Below are positions 1 through 9,623 of a DNA stretch of 64,000 bases, piece after piece; position 1 is the first letter of the stretch, and every line of letters starts with the position of its first letter. The translations under genes were made by a program, and so were the position numbers. Source of the stretch: Pseudomonas sp. Fl4BN1 (GTDB lineage Bacteria > Pseudomonadota > Gammaproteobacteria > Pseudomonadales > Pseudomonadaceae). The stretch is from the NCBI RefSeq assembly GCF_009908285.1, contig NZ_JAAARM010000011.1:140267-204266 (forward strand). The letters are read 5' to 3'. Below the pieces are notes generated by a model. It saw nothing but the letters and a program-made list of their open reading frames with translations, searched no databases and was not told where the DNA came from.

Positions 1-1965
1 CTCATGGAAGTCCAGGGGAATGCCCAGGCTCTTCGCCCGACTGCGCACCACGGTCAATGCCGCAGTAATCGATTCGACCATGACATCACCCAGAGAGCCG
101 GTCTTGATCAACTGGCCTTTGCCGGGAACCACAGCGGCTTCGATGGTCAACAACTCACCACCGACCTGAGTCCACGCCAAACCGGTTACCTGACCAACCT
201 GATCCTGCTGCTCGGCCAGGCCGTAGCGGAACTTACGCACACCCAGGAAGTGCTCCAACAGCTCGGGAGTGACCTTCACCGAGAAGCGTTTTTCCATTGC
301 ATGCTCTTTCACCGCCTTGCGGCAAACCTTGGCAATCTGACGCTCCAGGCCCCGGACACCGGCTTCGCGAGTGTAGTAACGAATGATATCGCGGATCGCA
401 TCCGGATCGAATTCCAACTCGCCCTTCTTCAGGCCGTTGGCCTGTATCTGCTTGGGCGACAGGTACTTGACCGCGATGTTGATCTTCTCATCTTCGGTGT
501 AGCCGGGCAGACGAATCACTTCCATCCGATCCAGCAATGCCGGCGGAATGTTCATCGAGTTGGAGGTGCAGAGGAACATCACATCGGACAGGTCGTAATC
601 GACCTCCAGATAGTGATCATTGAAATTATGGTTCTGCTCAGGGTCCAGGACCTCAAGCAGTGCCGAGGCCGGATCACCGCGCATGTCGCTGCCCATCTTG
701 TCGATTTCATCGAGCAGGAACAGCGGGTTGCGCACGCCAACCTTTGTCATTTTTTGAATCAATCTTCCCGGCATCGAACCGATATAGGTCCGACGATGCC
801 CGCGGATTTCCGCCTCATCACGCACACCACCCAAGGCCATGCGGACAAACTTGCGATTGGTTGCATTGGCGATCGACTCCGCCAGGGACGTTTTACCCAC
901 CCCGGGAGGACCAACCAGGCACAACACCGGACCACGAATCTTTTTCACCCGCTTTTGTACGGCGAGGTATTCAAGAATTCGTTCTTTGACTTCCTCCAGA
1001 CCATAGTGGTCGGCATCGAGGATATCTTCGGCGCGCGCGAGATCGAGACGAACCTTGCTCTGGGCTTTCCACGGCACCTGAACCAACCAGTCGATGTAAG
1101 AACGAACAACAGTCGCCTCGGCCGACATCGGCGACATCTGCTTGAGCTTGTTCAACTCGGCTTGAGCCTTGGTCATCGCATCTTTTGGCAGGCCAGCAGC
1201 ATCGATGCGCTTCTTCAGCTCTTCGATTTCGTTGTGACCTTCATCACCGTCGCCGAGCTCTTTCTGAATGGCCTTCATCTGCTCATTCAGGTAGTACTCG
1301 CGCTGGCTACGCTCCATTTGCTTCTTGACGCGACCACGAATGCGCTTTTCCACCTGCAACAGGTCGATCTCGGCATCCAGCAGCGCCAGGACGTGCTCGA
1401 CCCGAGCGGACAGATCGATGATCTCGAGGATTTCCTGCTTCTGCTCGATCTTCAACGCCATGTGCGCGGCCATGGTATCTACCAGGCGGCTTGGCTCATC
1501 GATGCTGTTGAGGGAGGACAACACCTCGGCAGGGACTTTCTTGCCCAGTTGCACGTACTGCTCGAACTGGGACAGCAAGCTGCGCACGAACACTTCCGAC
1601 TCACGATCAGGAGCATCCACTTCGTCAATCAGGGAGACTTCAGCGCGGCAGTGACCATCAACTTCACTGAAGCGCTCTACAGCACCGCGCTGTTCGCCTT
1701 CAACCAGAACCTTGACGGTGCCATCAGGCAGTTTGAGCAACTGCAGGACAGTCGCAATGGTACCTACGCGATAGAGTGCATCTTCACCGGGATCGTCATC
1801 AGCAGGATTTCTCTGTGCCAGCAAGAGAATCTGCTTGTCGCCCGTCATCGCTGCCTCGAGGGCTTCGATCGACTTCTCGCGCCCCACGAACAGCGGGATA
1901 ACCATGTGCGGATAAACCACAACATCACGCAATGGCAGGAGAGGCAATTCAATGGTTGTCTTCAT
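1..1965 (-). CDS. lon: Lon ATP-dependent protease (3' end cut by window)
   Basis: Lon is a soluble AAA+ serine protease that unfolds and degrades damaged and regulatory proteins. The minus-strand frame opens with MKTTIELPLLPLRDVVVYPH, the typical Lon N-domain start, and runs without a stop for 655 codons to the window edge. The AAA+ module has Walker A GPPGVGKTSL and Walker B LFLLDEIDKM. Pseudomonas Lon is about 798 residues, so the protease domain is cut: the readable part ends at SLGIPLDFHE, just before the segment that carries the catalytic Ser/Lys pair. It lies downstream of clpX, separated by a terminator, and has its own heat-shock-like promoter at 2024-2052. A long open frame on the opposite strand is only a shadow. 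Confidence 0.97.
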   Translation of the reverse strand, partial: MKTTIELPLLPLRDVVVYPHMVIPLFVGREKSIEALEAAMTGDKQILLLAQRNPADDDPGEDALYRVGTIATVLQLLKLPDGTVKVLVEGEQRGAVERFSEVDGHCRAEVSLIDEVDAPDRESEVFVRSLLSQFEQYVQLGKKVPAEVLSSLNSIDEPSRLVDTMAAHMALKIEQKQEILEIIDLSARVEHVLALLDAEIDLLQVEKRIRGRVKKQMERSQREYYLNEQMKAIQKELGDGDEGHNEIEELKKRIDAAGLPKDAMTKAQAELNKLKQMSPMSAEATVVRSYIDWLVQVPWKAQSKVRLDLARAEDILDADHYGLEEVKERILEYLAVQKRVKKIRGPVLCLVGPPGVGKTSLAESIANATNRKFVRMALGGVRDEAEIRGHRRTYIGSMPGRLIQKMTKVGVRNPLFLLDEIDKMGSDMRGDPASALLEVLDPEQNHNFNDHYLEVDYDLSDVMFLCTSNSMNIPPALLDRMEVIRLPGYTEDEKINIAVKYLSPKQIQANGLKKGELEFDPDAIRDIIRYYTREAGVRGLERQIAKVCRKAVKEHAMEKRFSVKVTPELLEHFLGVRKFRYGLAEQQDQVGQVTGLAWTQVGGELLTIEAAVVPGKGQLIKTGSLGDVMVESITAALTVVRSRAKSLGIPLDFHE

Positions 1966-2023
1966 GATTTCGCCTCTACGGCGGCCGTAAGGCCGTAAAC
2001 AGATGGAAGTAAGCTTGAAACCA

Positions 2024-2052
2024 AGATGGGGGCTGCCTGCAAAAAAAACAAG
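2024..2052 (-). promoter_or_regulatory. sigma-32-like heat-shock promoter of lon
   Basis: On the minus strand CTTGTT (2052-2047) and CCCCATCT (2031-2024) are separated by 15 bases. The known sigma-32 consensus is CTTGAA, 13-17 bases, CCCCATnT, so the -10 part matches fully and the -35 part in four of six positions. It lies 59 bases upstream of the lon start codon. This fits independent heat induction of lon downstream of clpX; the promoter call is inference from sequence match. Confidence 0.7.
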
Positions 2053-2077
2053 CTTAAAGACAGCACTTTAAAAGCAC

Positions 2078-2105
2078 TAAAAGAAAAGGGGCCCGAAGGC
2101 CCCTT
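2078..2105 (-). terminator. Rho-independent terminator after clpX
   Basis: On the minus strand an 8-bp stem AAGGGGCC/GGCCCCTT closes a TTCG tetraloop and is followed by TTCTTTT. It lies 24 bases after the clpX stop and before the lon promoter, separating clpPX from lon. Confidence 0.9.
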
Positions 2106-2128
2106 CTTTCATTCCGACAGTGCGACGC

Positions 2129-3412
2129 TTACGCGTCTGGCGCTGCCTTGGCCGTCGGCTCACTGTTCTCATAGATGTACAGTGGCTGGGACTTGCCTTC
2201 AATAACGCTTTCGTCGATCACTACTTTACTCACCTCGGATTGCGAGGGGATTTCATACATAGTGTCGAGCAGAACGCCTTCAAGAATCGAGCGCAAACCA
2301 CGAGCGCCAGTCTTGCGTTCAAGCGCTCGCTTGGCGACCGACTTCAGTGCATCGGCACGGAACTCCAGGTCGACACCTTCCATCTCGAACAACTTGGCAT
2401 ATTGCTTGGTCAAGGCGTTCTTGGGTTCGGTGAGGATCTGAATCAACGCCGCTTCGTCCAACTCATCCAGGGTTGCAAGAACTGGCAAGCGACCGACGAA
2501 CTCCGGGATCAGACCAAACTTGACCAAATCGTCAGGTTCGACTTCACGCAGGGACTCGCCAACTTTCTTGCCCTCTTCCTTGCTGCGCACTTCGGCATTG
2601 AAACCAATACCGCCGCGGGTGGAACGGTTTTGAATAACCTTTTCCAGACCGGAGAATGCACCACCACAGATGAACAGGATGTTACGGGTGTCGACTTGCA
2701 GGAACTCCTGCTGCGGATGCTTGCGACCGCCTTGAGGCGGAACGGAGGCAACCGTGCCTTCAATCAACTTCAACAGGGCTTGCTGCACGCCTTCGCCGGA
2801 AACATCCCGGGTAATCGAAGGGTTATCAGACTTGCGGGAAATCTTGTCGATTTCATCGATATAGACGATGCCCATCTGAGCTTTTTCTACATCGTAGTCG
2901 CACTTCTGCAGCAACTTCTGAATGATATTCTCGACGTCCTCACCCACATAACCGGCTTCGGTCAGGGTGGTTGCGTCAGCAATAGTGAAAGGCACATTCA
3001 ACAGGCGAGCCAGGGTTTCCGCCAACAGCGTCTTGCCCGAACCTGTAGGGCCGATCAGCAAGATGTTGCTCTTGCCGAGCTCGACGTCGTCGCTCTTTTT
3101 GTCGCGCTGATTCAGACGCTTGTAGTGGTTGTACACCGCTACCGCCAGAACCTTTTTCGCGCGTTCCTGACCAATCACATACTGATCAAGGATGCCGCTG
3201 ATTTCTTTAGGCGAAGGCAATTTATGCGCGCTGCTCTCGGCCTGTGCTTCCTGCACCTCCTCACGGATGATGTCATTGCACAAGTCGACGCACTCGTCGC
3301 AGATAAAGACCGAGGGGCCGGCAATCAATTTGCGTACTTCATGCTGGCTTTTGCCACAGAAGGAGCAATAAAGCAGTTTGCCGTTGTCCTCGCCGTTGCG
3401 GGTGTCAGTCAT
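2129..3412 (-). CDS. clpX: ClpX, ATPase subunit of the ClpXP protease
   Basis: ClpX is the hexameric AAA+ unfoldase that recognises substrates such as ssrA-tagged proteins and feeds them into ClpP. The 427-residue protein, the usual Pseudomonas length, starts at [11 protein letters not shown]; the 11 further codons upstream are not family sequence. It has the N-terminal C4 zinc finger (C16, C19, C38, C41), Walker A GPTGSGKT, Walker B VYIDEID, and the pore/sensor regions of the family. It follows clpP by about 110 bases on the same strand, with a small hairpin between them, and is followed by a strong terminator. Confidence 0.98.
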   Translation of the reverse strand: MTDTRNGEDNGKLLYCSFCGKSQHEVRKLIAGPSVFICDECVDLCNDIIREEVQEAQAESSAHKLPSPKEISGILDQYVIGQERAKKVLAVAVYNHYKRLNQRDKKSDDVELGKSNILLIGPTGSGKTLLAETLARLLNVPFTIADATTLTEAGYVGEDVENIIQKLLQKCDYDVEKAQMGIVYIDEIDKISRKSDNPSITRDVSGEGVQQALLKLIEGTVASVPPQGGRKHPQQEFLQVDTRNILFICGGAFSGLEKVIQNRSTRGGIGFNAEVRSKEEGKKVGESLREVEPDDLVKFGLIPEFVGRLPVLATLDELDEAALIQILTEPKNALTKQYAKLFEMEGVDLEFRADALKSVAKRALERKTGARGLRSILEGVLLDTMYEIPSQSEVSKVVIDESVIEGKSQPLYIYENSEPTAKAAPDA

Positions 3413-3460
3413 TCGTTCGATCCAAATCCGATAGGCTTGCAACACAAGATGAAGGCTATT

Positions 3461-3480
3461 GCGGGCTTTTTCAAGCCCGC
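3461..3480 (-). other. Intercistronic hairpin between clpP and clpX
   Basis: An 8-bp perfect inverted repeat GCGGGCTT/AAGCCCGC with a 4-base loop sits between clpP and clpX. No T-run follows on the minus strand, so it is more likely an attenuating or mRNA-stabilising hairpin than a full terminator. Its role is not shown by the sequence. Confidence 0.55.
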
Positions 3481-3524
3481 CACTGATCGGAACAACCGAC
3501 CAAGCCTATTTTGAGCTGCTTATT

Positions 3525-4160
3525 TTAAGCGGGACGCTGGTTGATTACTTCATCGATCAACCCGTACTCACGCGCAGCTTCGGCGCTCATGAAATTATCG
3601 CGATTGGTATCGCGCTCGATTTCTTCCAGAGTGCGCCCGCTATGCTTGGCCATCAGCGTGTTGAGACGCTCACGGATGAAAAGGATTTCCTTGGCATGGA
3701 TTTCGATATCCGACGCCTGACCCTGGAAACCGCCCAGTGGCTGGTGAATCATCACTCGGGAGTTCGGAAGGCAGAAACGCTTGCCAGGAGCACCGGCCGT
3801 CAGCAAGAACGCACCCATGCTACATGCCTGACCAATACAGGTGGTTGAAACGTTAGGCTTGATGAACTGCATGGTGTCGTAGATAGACATACCAGCTGTC
3901 ACCGAGCCGCCCGGGGAGTTGATATAGAGATGGATGTCCTTGTCCGGGTTCTCCGCTTCAAGGAACAGCAGTTGCGCACAAATCAGGTTGGCCATGTAGT
4001 CTTCTACTGGACCTACCAGAAAGATCACTCGCTCCTTGAGGAGGCGCGAGTAGATGTCATAGGCGCGCTCGCCACGAGCAGACTGCTCGACAACCATCGG
4101 GACCAGGCCGCCTGCGGCCTGGATATCAGAGTTCTGCTGAATATACGAATTACGGAACAT
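3525..4160 (-). CDS. clpP: ClpP, proteolytic subunit of Clp proteases
   Basis: ClpP is the serine peptidase that forms the tetradecameric chamber of ClpXP and ClpAP. The 211-residue protein carries the full catalytic triad in family context: S114 in [12 protein letters not shown]139 in VMIHQPLGG, and D188 in RDTNRDNF. The N-terminal 15 or so residues are probably the self-cleaved propeptide, as known for the family. It lies between tig and clpX in the conserved tig-clpP-clpX-lon order; the 92-base gap to tig contains a hairpin. Confidence 0.98.
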   Translation of the reverse strand: MFRNSYIQQNSDIQAAGGLVPMVVEQSARGERAYDIYSRLLKERVIFLVGPVEDYMANLICAQLLFLEAENPDKDIHLYINSPGGSVTAGMSIYDTMQFIKPNVSTTCIGQACSMGAFLLTAGAPGKRFCLPNSRVMIHQPLGGFQGQASDIEIHAKEILFIRERLNTLMAKHSGRTLEEIERDTNRDNFMSAEAAREYGLIDEVINQRPA

Positions 4161-4199
4161 GCTCTGCAGTCACTCCCAAATAGTCACGTCTTGAATACG

Positions 4200-4227
4200 C
4201 ATAAGCCAGCGCGAAGGCTGGCTTATG
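4200..4227 (-). other. Perfect 11-bp hairpin between tig and clpP
   Basis: CATAAGCCAGC and GCTGGCTTATG form an 11-bp perfect stem around a 6-base loop, 25 bases after the tig stop on the minus strand. No clear T-run follows, so full termination is uncertain; partial termination or mRNA processing between tig and clpP is plausible. Confidence 0.6.
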
Positions 4228-4252
4228 GTGTGTGCTTCGAACGAGAAGAAAA

Positions 4253-5563
4253 TCAGTCGGCTTGAGGTGCTTCTACCGGCTTGACCGCTTCTTCGTAAGA
4301 GACCGATTTGTCGGTCACGCTAGCTTTCTGCAGAACAGTATCCACAACTTGCTCTTCCAGCACAACAGAACGGACTTCGCTCAATTGCTGCTCGTTCTTG
4401 TAGTACCAGGACACGACCTGCTCAGGCTCTTGGTAAGCCGAAGCCATTTCCTGGATCAACTCGCGAACACGCGCTTCGTCAGGCTTGAGATCGAACTGCT
4501 TAACAACTTCAGCGACGATCAGGCCCAGCACTACACGGCGCTTGGCTTGCTCCTCGAACAGCTCGGCTGGCAGCTGATCAGGCTTGATGTTGCCACCGAA
4601 CTGCTGAACAGCTTGAACGCGCAGGCGGTTGACTTCGTTGTCCAGCAGCGCCTTTGGCACTTCGATCGGGTTGGAGGCCAGCAGACCGTCCATCACCTGA
4701 TTCTTCACTTTAGACTTGATGGCCTGACGCAGCTCGCGCTCCATGTTCTTGCGAACTTCGGCACGGAAACCTTCCAGACCCGATTCCTTGATGCCGAATT
4801 GAGCGAAGAACTCTTCGGTCAGCTCTGGCAGCTTAGGCTCGGAGACGCTGTTGACGGTAACGGTGAACTCGGCAGCCTTGTTGGCCAGATCCAGGTTCTG
4901 ATAGTTCTCTGGGAAAGTCAGGTTCAGAACACGTTCTTCACCAGCTTTGGCGCCGACCAGGCCTTCTTCGAAGCCAGGAATCATACGACCGGAGCCCAGC
5001 ACCAGCTGAGTACCCTTGGCCGAGCCACCGGCGAAGACTTCGCCATCGACCTTGCCCACGAAATCGATGTTCAACTGGTCATCGTTTTGTGCTGCGCGAT
5101 CAGTCACTTCGAAACGTACGTTCTGCTTACGCAGAATTTCCAGCATGTTGTCCAGGTCAGCATCAGCCACTTCAGCGCTCAGGCGCTCAACAGCGATGTT
5201 TTCAAAACCGGCAACCGTGAACTCTGGGAAGACTTCGAAAGTGGCAACGTATTCCAGATCCTTGCCCTTCTCTAGCACTTTAGGCTCGACCGAAGGAGCA
5301 CCAGCCGGGTTCAGCTTCTGCTCGACAACTGCCTCATAGAAGGAAGCCTGGATCACATCGCCCACTGCTTCTTGGCGCGCATCAGCCTCATAACGCTGAC
5401 GAATCACGCTCATTGGAACCTTGCCAGGACGGAAGCCGGCAATTTTGGCCTTTTGGGCAGTCTGCTGCAGACGCTTGTTGACCTGGCTCTCAATGCGCTC
5501 AGCCGGCACGGTGATGCTCATGCGGCGCTCAAGAGCAGAAGTATTTTCAACAGAAACTTGCAT
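4253..5563 (-). CDS. tig: Trigger factor, ribosome-associated chaperone and PPIase
   Basis: Trigger factor binds near the ribosomal exit tunnel and shields nascent chains. The 436-residue protein starts at [14 protein letters not shown] with the ribosome-binding tail, including the signature [13 protein letters not shown] around residues 43-55; then come the FKBP-type prolyl isomerase domain (residues about 150-245) and a long helical C-terminal domain. An upstream in-frame start 20 codons earlier is not family sequence. It is the first protein gene after the tRNA cluster on the minus strand, and heads the tig-clpP-clpX array. Confidence 0.98.
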   Translation of the reverse strand: MQVSVENTSALERRMSITVPAERIESQVNKRLQQTAQKAKIAGFRPGKVPMSVIRQRYEADARQEAVGDVIQASFYEAVVEQKLNPAGAPSVEPKVLEKGKDLEYVATFEVFPEFTVAGFENIAVERLSAEVADADLDNMLEILRKQNVRFEVTDRAAQNDDQLNIDFVGKVDGEVFAGGSAKGTQLVLGSGRMIPGFEEGLVGAKAGEERVLNLTFPENYQNLDLANKAAEFTVTVNSVSEPKLPELTEEFFAQFGIKESGLEGFRAEVRKNMERELRQAIKSKVKNQVMDGLLASNPIEVPKALLDNEVNRLRVQAVQQFGGNIKPDQLPAELFEEQAKRRVVLGLIVAEVVKQFDLKPDEARVRELIQEMASAYQEPEQVVSWYYKNEQQLSEVRSVVLEEQVVDTVLQKASVTDKSVSYEEAVKPVEAPQAD

Positions 5564-5904
5564 GGATATTCCTCGTTGCACAGACGTTAGCCGGCCGTTT
5601 TCCGACCCCAGAATCAAGGGCATGCATTCTAGTGGGTCAAACTCAAGAAGTCACCCTACTGGAAACAGGTAAAAAACAGCCGACAATGTGAAGGCGGGGA
5701 CAAAGGATTGAACCTCGCCATGAGAGCAAATACTACGAATCAAACCAGGGCCTCTGCACCAACCCCTCTATATATAGAAGGCATCGATCAGCACACCCCC
5801 GACAACCACCACCCACCAGCCGGAGCCAAACACTCTGCGACCAAGGGGCAACCATTTCATCGCCTGGCCAACCCAGCACATACAGCCATGCCAGCGTCGA
5901 ACCC
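5564..5904. other. Intergenic region upstream of tig, no gene seen
   Basis: This stretch between the tRNA terminator and the tig start shows no convincing coding frame. The short open frames in it lack family sequence, ribosome binding sites and codon bias. It must hold the tig promoter on the minus strand, but I cannot assign boxes with confidence. Confidence 0.6.
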
Positions 5905-5945
5905 AGAAACGAAAACGGCGCAGCCCTTTTCAGGTGCTGCGCCGT
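5905..5945 (-). terminator. Rho-independent terminator of the tRNA operon
   Basis: A 10-bp perfect stem ACGGCGCAGC/GCTGCGCCGT with an 11-base loop is followed on the minus strand by TTTCGTTTC. It lies about 27 bases beyond the CCA end of tRNA-Leu. Confidence 0.9.
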
Positions 5946-5971
5946 CATCTGCTATTAACTAGCTACTTTAT

Positions 5972-6056
5972 TGGTGCGGACGAAGAGACTCGAACTCTTA
6001 CACCTTGCGGCGCTGGAACCTAAATCCAGTGTGTCTACCAATTCCACCACGTCCGC
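5972..6056 (-). tRNA. tRNA-Leu (anticodon UAG)
   Basis: The 85-base minus-strand gene starts GCGGACGTGGTGG and ends in an encoded CCA. The anticodon stem-loop CTGGA-TTTAGGT-TCCAG gives UAG, reading CUA/CUN leucine codons, and the long variable arm is the class II arm expected for leucine. It is the last gene of the Arg-His-Leu tRNA cluster and is followed by a terminator. Confidence 0.96.
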
Positions 6057-6077
6057 TTAACAAGCTTTTAAAGCAAA

Positions 6078-6102
6078 GGCGCCAGACTGTTAATCTGGCG
6101 CC
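6078..6102 (-). other. Perfect 9-bp hairpin between tRNA-His and tRNA-Leu
   Basis: GGCGCCAGA and TCTGGCGCC pair perfectly around a 7-base loop in the 57-base spacer. On the minus strand TTTGCTTT follows, so it could be a partial terminator for the Arg-His part or a processing structure between tRNAs. Confidence 0.65.
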
Positions 6103-6113
6103 TCCTTCGAATA

Positions 6114-6190
6114 TGGGGTGGACGATGGGGATCGAACCCACGACAACAGGAGTCACAATCCTGTGCTCTACCAACTGAGCTACGCCCACC
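6114..6190 (-). tRNA. tRNA-His (anticodon GUG)
   Basis: The minus-strand gene has anticodon loop TTGTGAC, giving GUG. It includes an encoded extra 5' G pairing with C73, the identity element for histidyl-tRNA synthetase, a standard T-arm (GGGTTCGATCCC) and an encoded CCA end. It is the middle gene of the three-tRNA cluster. Confidence 0.96.
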
Positions 6191-6221
6191 ATATTGCGTT
6201 ACTTGTGCCAAAGCTGCCTAA

Positions 6222-6298
6222 TGGCGCACCCGGCAGGACTCGAACCTGCGACCATCCGCTTAGAAGGCGGATGCTCTATCCAGCTGAGCTACGGGCGC
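6222..6298 (-). tRNA. tRNA-Arg (anticodon UCU)
   Basis: The 77-base gene folds as a standard cloverleaf: acceptor GCGCCCG pairs with CGGGTGC, discriminator G and encoded CCA follow. The anticodon loop CTTCTAA gives UCU for AGA/AGG. It is the first gene of the tRNA cluster, the same order as argX-hisR-leuT in enterobacteria. Confidence 0.96.
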
Positions 6299-6578
6299 CT
6301 TATTAATCTGTATTCTTTAACGATTACAAACTAATTGCTTTCAGTCGTTACGAATTAAACATCAACTCTGCCCGACCTTCTTAACCAGTGCTAGGCTGTG
6401 CCCGACAAGTGCGACGAATGTTATAGACGGTCCGTTAGGTCGTCAACTCTTTTTTGAAAAAAATTCATTTAATTAAAGGGGTTAGGGGAATTTGCAGACC
6501 AAGCGCCTTTGCCCTCACGTTCCGACATGCGAGAATACGTTCTCTTTTTCTCACCCTCTCGATGGTTAATCACGCGTC
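6299..6578. promoter_or_regulatory. Divergent promoter region of tRNA cluster and folD
   Basis: These 280 bases separate tRNA-Arg (leftward) from folD (rightward) and contain no coding frame. The sequence is AT-richer than the flanks around 6440-6480. It must hold the promoters for both units; I could not assign boxes securely. Confidence 0.55.
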
Positions 6579-7433
6579 ATGACTGCACAACTAATCGACG
6601 GCAAAGCGATCGCCGCTAGCCTGCGCCAGCAGATCGCCAAACGTGTCGCCGAGCGTCGCCAGCAAGGCCTGCGTACTCCGGGCCTCGCGGTGATTCTGGT
6701 CGGCAGCGACCCGGCCTCTCAAGTTTATGTCTCGCACAAGCGTAAAGACTGCGAAGAGGTCGGCTTCCTTTCACAAGCCTATGACTTGCCCGCCAACACC
6801 ACTCAAGAAGCCCTGGCTGGCTTGATCGATCGCCTCAACGATGACCCGAACATCGACGGCATCCTGCTGCAACTGCCGCTCCCCGAACATCTGGATGCCT
6901 CTCTATTACTAGAGCGCATTCGTCCGGACAAAGACGTTGATGGCTTCCATCCTTATAACGTCGGCCGCCTGGCCCAGCGCATCCCCCTGCTACGTCCCTG
7001 CACTCCTAAAGGCATCATGGCCCTGCTGGAAAGCACCGGGGCCGATCTGTATGGCATGGATGCAGTAGTGGTAGGCGCGTCCAATATCGTCGGTCGCCCG
7101 ATGGCTATGGAGTTGCTATTGGCCGGCTGCACCGTGACCGTGACCCATCGCTTCACCAAGGACCTGGCCGGCCATGTCGGCCGCGCCGACCTGGTAGTGG
7201 TTGCCGCTGGCAAGCCAGGCCTGGTCAAAGGTGAATGGATCAAGGAAGGCGCGATCGTCATCGACGTTGGCATCAATCGCCAGGAAGACGGCAAGCTGGT
7301 GGGCGACGTGGTTTATGAAACCGCTCTGCCCCGTGCTGGCTGGATCACCCCGGTGCCTGGTGGCGTCGGCCCCATGACCCGTGCCTGCCTCCTGGAAAAC
7401 ACCCTGTACGCTGCCGAATCACTGCACGACTAA
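6579..7433 (+). CDS. folD: FolD, methylenetetrahydrofolate dehydrogenase/cyclohydrolase
   Basis: FolD interconverts 5,10-methylene-, methenyl- and 10-formyl-tetrahydrofolate in one-carbon metabolism, using NADP. The 284-residue protein has the substrate-site segment with Y50, K54 and K56 ([13 protein letters not shown]), the signature [12 protein letters not shown], the nucleotide-binding motif [14 protein letters not shown] and the C-terminal [10 protein letters not shown] motif. Length is normal. It stands alone, diverging from the tRNA cluster, and is closed by a terminator. Confidence 0.98.
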   Translation: MTAQLIDGKAIAASLRQQIAKRVAERRQQGLRTPGLAVILVGSDPASQVYVSHKRKDCEEVGFLSQAYDLPANTTQEALAGLIDRLNDDPNIDGILLQLPLPEHLDASLLLERIRPDKDVDGFHPYNVGRLAQRIPLLRPCTPKGIMALLESTGADLYGMDAVVVGASNIVGRPMAMELLLAGCTVTVTHRFTKDLAGHVGRADLVVVAAGKPGLVKGEWIKEGAIVIDVGINRQEDGKLVGDVVYETALPRAGWITPVPGGVGPMTRACLLENTLYAAESLHD

Positions 7434-7452
7434 GTGCTCGACTGCGTACAAG

Positions 7453-7480
7453 AAAGCCCGCCATTGGCGGGCTTTTTTTA
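7453..7480 (+). terminator. Rho-independent terminator after folD
   Basis: AAGCCCGCC and GGCGGGCTT form a GC-rich stem with a 3-base loop followed by a run of T residues, about 20 bases after the folD stop. Confidence 0.95.
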
Positions 7481-7730
7481 TTCTGTAATGACACAACACC
7501 CCCCCCTCTCTTTATCGCCCCTGACGCTTAGCCTTCAGATACCCATCTGGCCTATTCTGCCGAAGCCTTGTCACTCGGGGAAAAACCGTGTTTTTTCTTT
7601 GTTTTTAAGGGTTTTCGGCTGACCGTCGAAGAACAATCGACAGTTCTTCAGCTATATTCATAAAATGTAACGTTTTTCCAAAAAAAGCCCGTTGCAAAAC
7701 GGCATATCCATTTTTATCGAGTCCGCCCGC

Positions 7731-8669
7731 GTGAAAATTCGTCTCTCCATTCTCAGCTTGTTGTTTGCTGTGTCCGGCACCTTGATCGCGCATAGCGTCG
7801 ATGCCAGCGAAACCACCGCGGCGCCAAGAGACACTTCACAATTACACATTGCCTCCGGCAGCGCGCTACTGCTGGACCTGCAAACCAACAAAGTCATCTA
7901 TTCGAGCAACCCGGACGTCGTAGTGCCCATCGCTTCGGTCACCAAACTGATGACCGCCATGGTGGTACTAGACGCCAAGCTGCCCATGGACCAATACATT
8001 TCGGTAAACATCAGTGACACCCCGGAAATGAAGGGCGTGTTTTCCCGCGTCAAGCTCAACAGTGAGCTGAGCCGCCGGGAAATGCTGCTGATCGCCTTGA
8101 TGTCCTCGGAGAACCGCGCCGCAGCCAGCCTGGCCCATCACTACCCAGGGGGCTATGCCACCTTCATTGCCGCAATGAACGCCAAAGCCAAGTCCCTGGG
8201 CATGATTCACACACGCTACGTAGAACCTACCGGCCTCTCGATCCATAACGTTTCCACCGCGCGCGACCTGAGCAAGCTGCTGGTGGCCGCACGCAAATAC
8301 CCAATGCTGAGCGAGCTGAGCACCACCAAGGAAAAGACCGTGGCATTCCGCAAACCCAACTACACGTTGGGTTTTCGCAACACCGACCACTTGGTCAACA
8401 AGGACAAGTGGGACATCAAGATCACCAAGACCGGCTTTACCAACCAGGCCGGCCACTGCCTGGTGCTGGTCACCAGCATGGCTAATCGTCCGGTAGCCCT
8501 GGTGATTCTCGATGCATTCGGCAAATACACCCACTTTGCCGATGCCAGCCGCATCCGCAACTGGGTGGAGACCGGAAAAAGCACGTCGGTACCGGACGTA
8601 GCCTTGCGCTACAAGGCCGACAAAAACCTCAAGAATCGCCCGACCGGTACCGCTCAAGCGTCCCACTGA
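7731..8669 (+). CDS. pbpG: PBP7-type D-alanyl-D-alanine endopeptidase
   Basis: This periplasmic low-molecular-weight penicillin-binding protein cleaves D-Ala-mDAP cross-links in peptidoglycan. I chose the GTG at 7731 because it begins a clean signal peptide ([16 protein letters not shown]... AHSVDA); a TTG 13 codons upstream gives no signal sequence. The 312-residue product has the three active-site motifs of the S11 family: SVTK (S69, K72), SEN (126-128) and KTG (233-235). PBP7 is normally about 310 residues. An inverted repeat GAAGAAC/GTTCTTC at 7628-7649 lies in its leader. It is a single gene closed by a terminator shared with the convergent gene. Confidence 0.94.
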   Translation: MKIRLSILSLLFAVSGTLIAHSVDASETTAAPRDTSQLHIASGSALLLDLQTNKVIYSSNPDVVVPIASVTKLMTAMVVLDAKLPMDQYISVNISDTPEMKGVFSRVKLNSELSRREMLLIALMSSENRAAASLAHHYPGGYATFIAAMNAKAKSLGMIHTRYVEPTGLSIHNVSTARDLSKLLVAARKYPMLSELSTTKEKTVAFRKPNYTLGFRNTDHLVNKDKWDIKITKTGFTNQAGHCLVLVTSMANRPVALVILDAFGKYTHFADASRIRNWVETGKSTSVPDVALRYKADKNLKNRPTGTAQASH

Positions 8670-8682
8670 TCCGGTTACCCTG

Positions 8683-8714
8683 ACGACAACGGCGCCCTTA
8701 GGCGCCGTTGTCGT
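8683..8714. terminator. Bidirectional terminator between convergent genes
   Basis: A 13-bp perfect stem CGACAACGGCGCC/GGCGCCGTTGTCG with a 4-base loop lies between the stops of pbpG (plus) and the C39-like lipoprotein (minus). Confidence 0.9.
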
Positions 8715-8725
8715 TTGCGAGCAAC

Positions 8726-9403
8726 TCAGTGGCTGTCAATCGCCTTACTCGCCCTGGCCGCCGCTTGCTCCTGACCCGCCTGAGCCAGCTCGCTGGCTGC
8801 GCTCAACCAACGCTGACGATCAACCTTGGCCGGCAATTGGTTGGGTGCCTGGATCAACACGGCAAAGCTACCGGCACTTTTCCAGGCCGACTCAAACGCG
8901 CTGAAGCTCATCAACTGACGGCGACTTTTCGCGCCGCGCAACAGTACCGTCTGCTTGTCCCGGTTGTATCCGGCCAACACCGCATAACGCGGCTCGGCCC
9001 AGAACGTCGAGCCCTCGGTGAACCGTACCAATACCGGATAACCTGCGGCGACCTGGGTCAGCAAGGCCGACAGATGATCATCCAAGGGATAGACGACCAT
9101 ACCGTACTCCCGCGCCAGCCTCTGCATGTTCTGCTGTAGCTGCGCCTCGCCACCCGGCAAGTGCAAAGGCTTGTCCAGCAACCCGGGGGTAATCACGATG
9201 CCCTGCTGCGACAACATGCTGGCCAGGGCCCCAGGGCCACTCTGATACATCTCCCCGCGGAAAAATGGCACGCTGCTGAGCTCCACCCGCTCAGGCAGGC
9301 GCTGAATCTCAGGCTGCACGCTGCCAGCGCAACCGGCCAGGCTCAAGACACAGGCGCTGGCCAGCAACACCGCTCGATATCGAGGAAATACCCGCACCAT
9401 CAT
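8726..9403 (-). CDS. Lipoprotein with a C39-peptidase-like fold lacking catalytic Cys and His
   Basis: The 225-residue protein has a lipoprotein signal with lipobox LAGC (C25). The following domain resembles the papain-like peptidase C39 family: the segment YQSGPGALASML (residues 53-64) aligns with the usual YQCGPAALA active-site segment, and RYAVLAGYN (139-147) aligns with HYVVVxGYD. In both the catalytic residue is replaced, Cys by S55 and His by R139. So it is probably a non-enzymatic relative, perhaps a peptide-binding or scaffolding lipoprotein. The C-terminus has short helical, TPR-like sequence. It stands alone, convergent with pbpG. Fold assignment is by motif only. Confidence 0.75.
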   Translation of the reverse strand: MMVRVFPRYRAVLLASACVLSLAGCAGSVQPEIQRLPERVELSSVPFFRGEMYQSGPGALASMLSQQGIVITPGLLDKPLHLPGGEAQLQQNMQRLAREYGMVVYPLDDHLSALLTQVAAGYPVLVRFTEGSTFWAEPRYAVLAGYNRDKQTVLLRGAKSRRQLMSFSAFESAWKSAGSFAVLIQAPNQLPAKVDRQRWLSAASELAQAGQEQAAARASKAIDSH

Positions 9404-9623
9404 TGCTCTCTATTCAGACGCCGGATCACCCTCTCCCGGCTGGGGCCTTGATCATAGGGTGCTCGTGGACGAGGGTATAGCGTTAGGCCGCAGTTAATTG
9501 AAAACCATAGAGCGAAGTATTCGAAGACTCTCGACTATTGGTCAATAGCTTGAAACACAGAGGCTACTAGACTGTGCATTGGTAACAGCCGGTGCCCTGG
9601 ACGGGGCATGAAAGGAGGCACTC

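Noticed and set aside
4..1998. 664-codon open frame on the plus strand
   Set aside because: It is antisense to lon, whose full domain sequence is readable on the minus strand; the frame has no family similarity or start signal.
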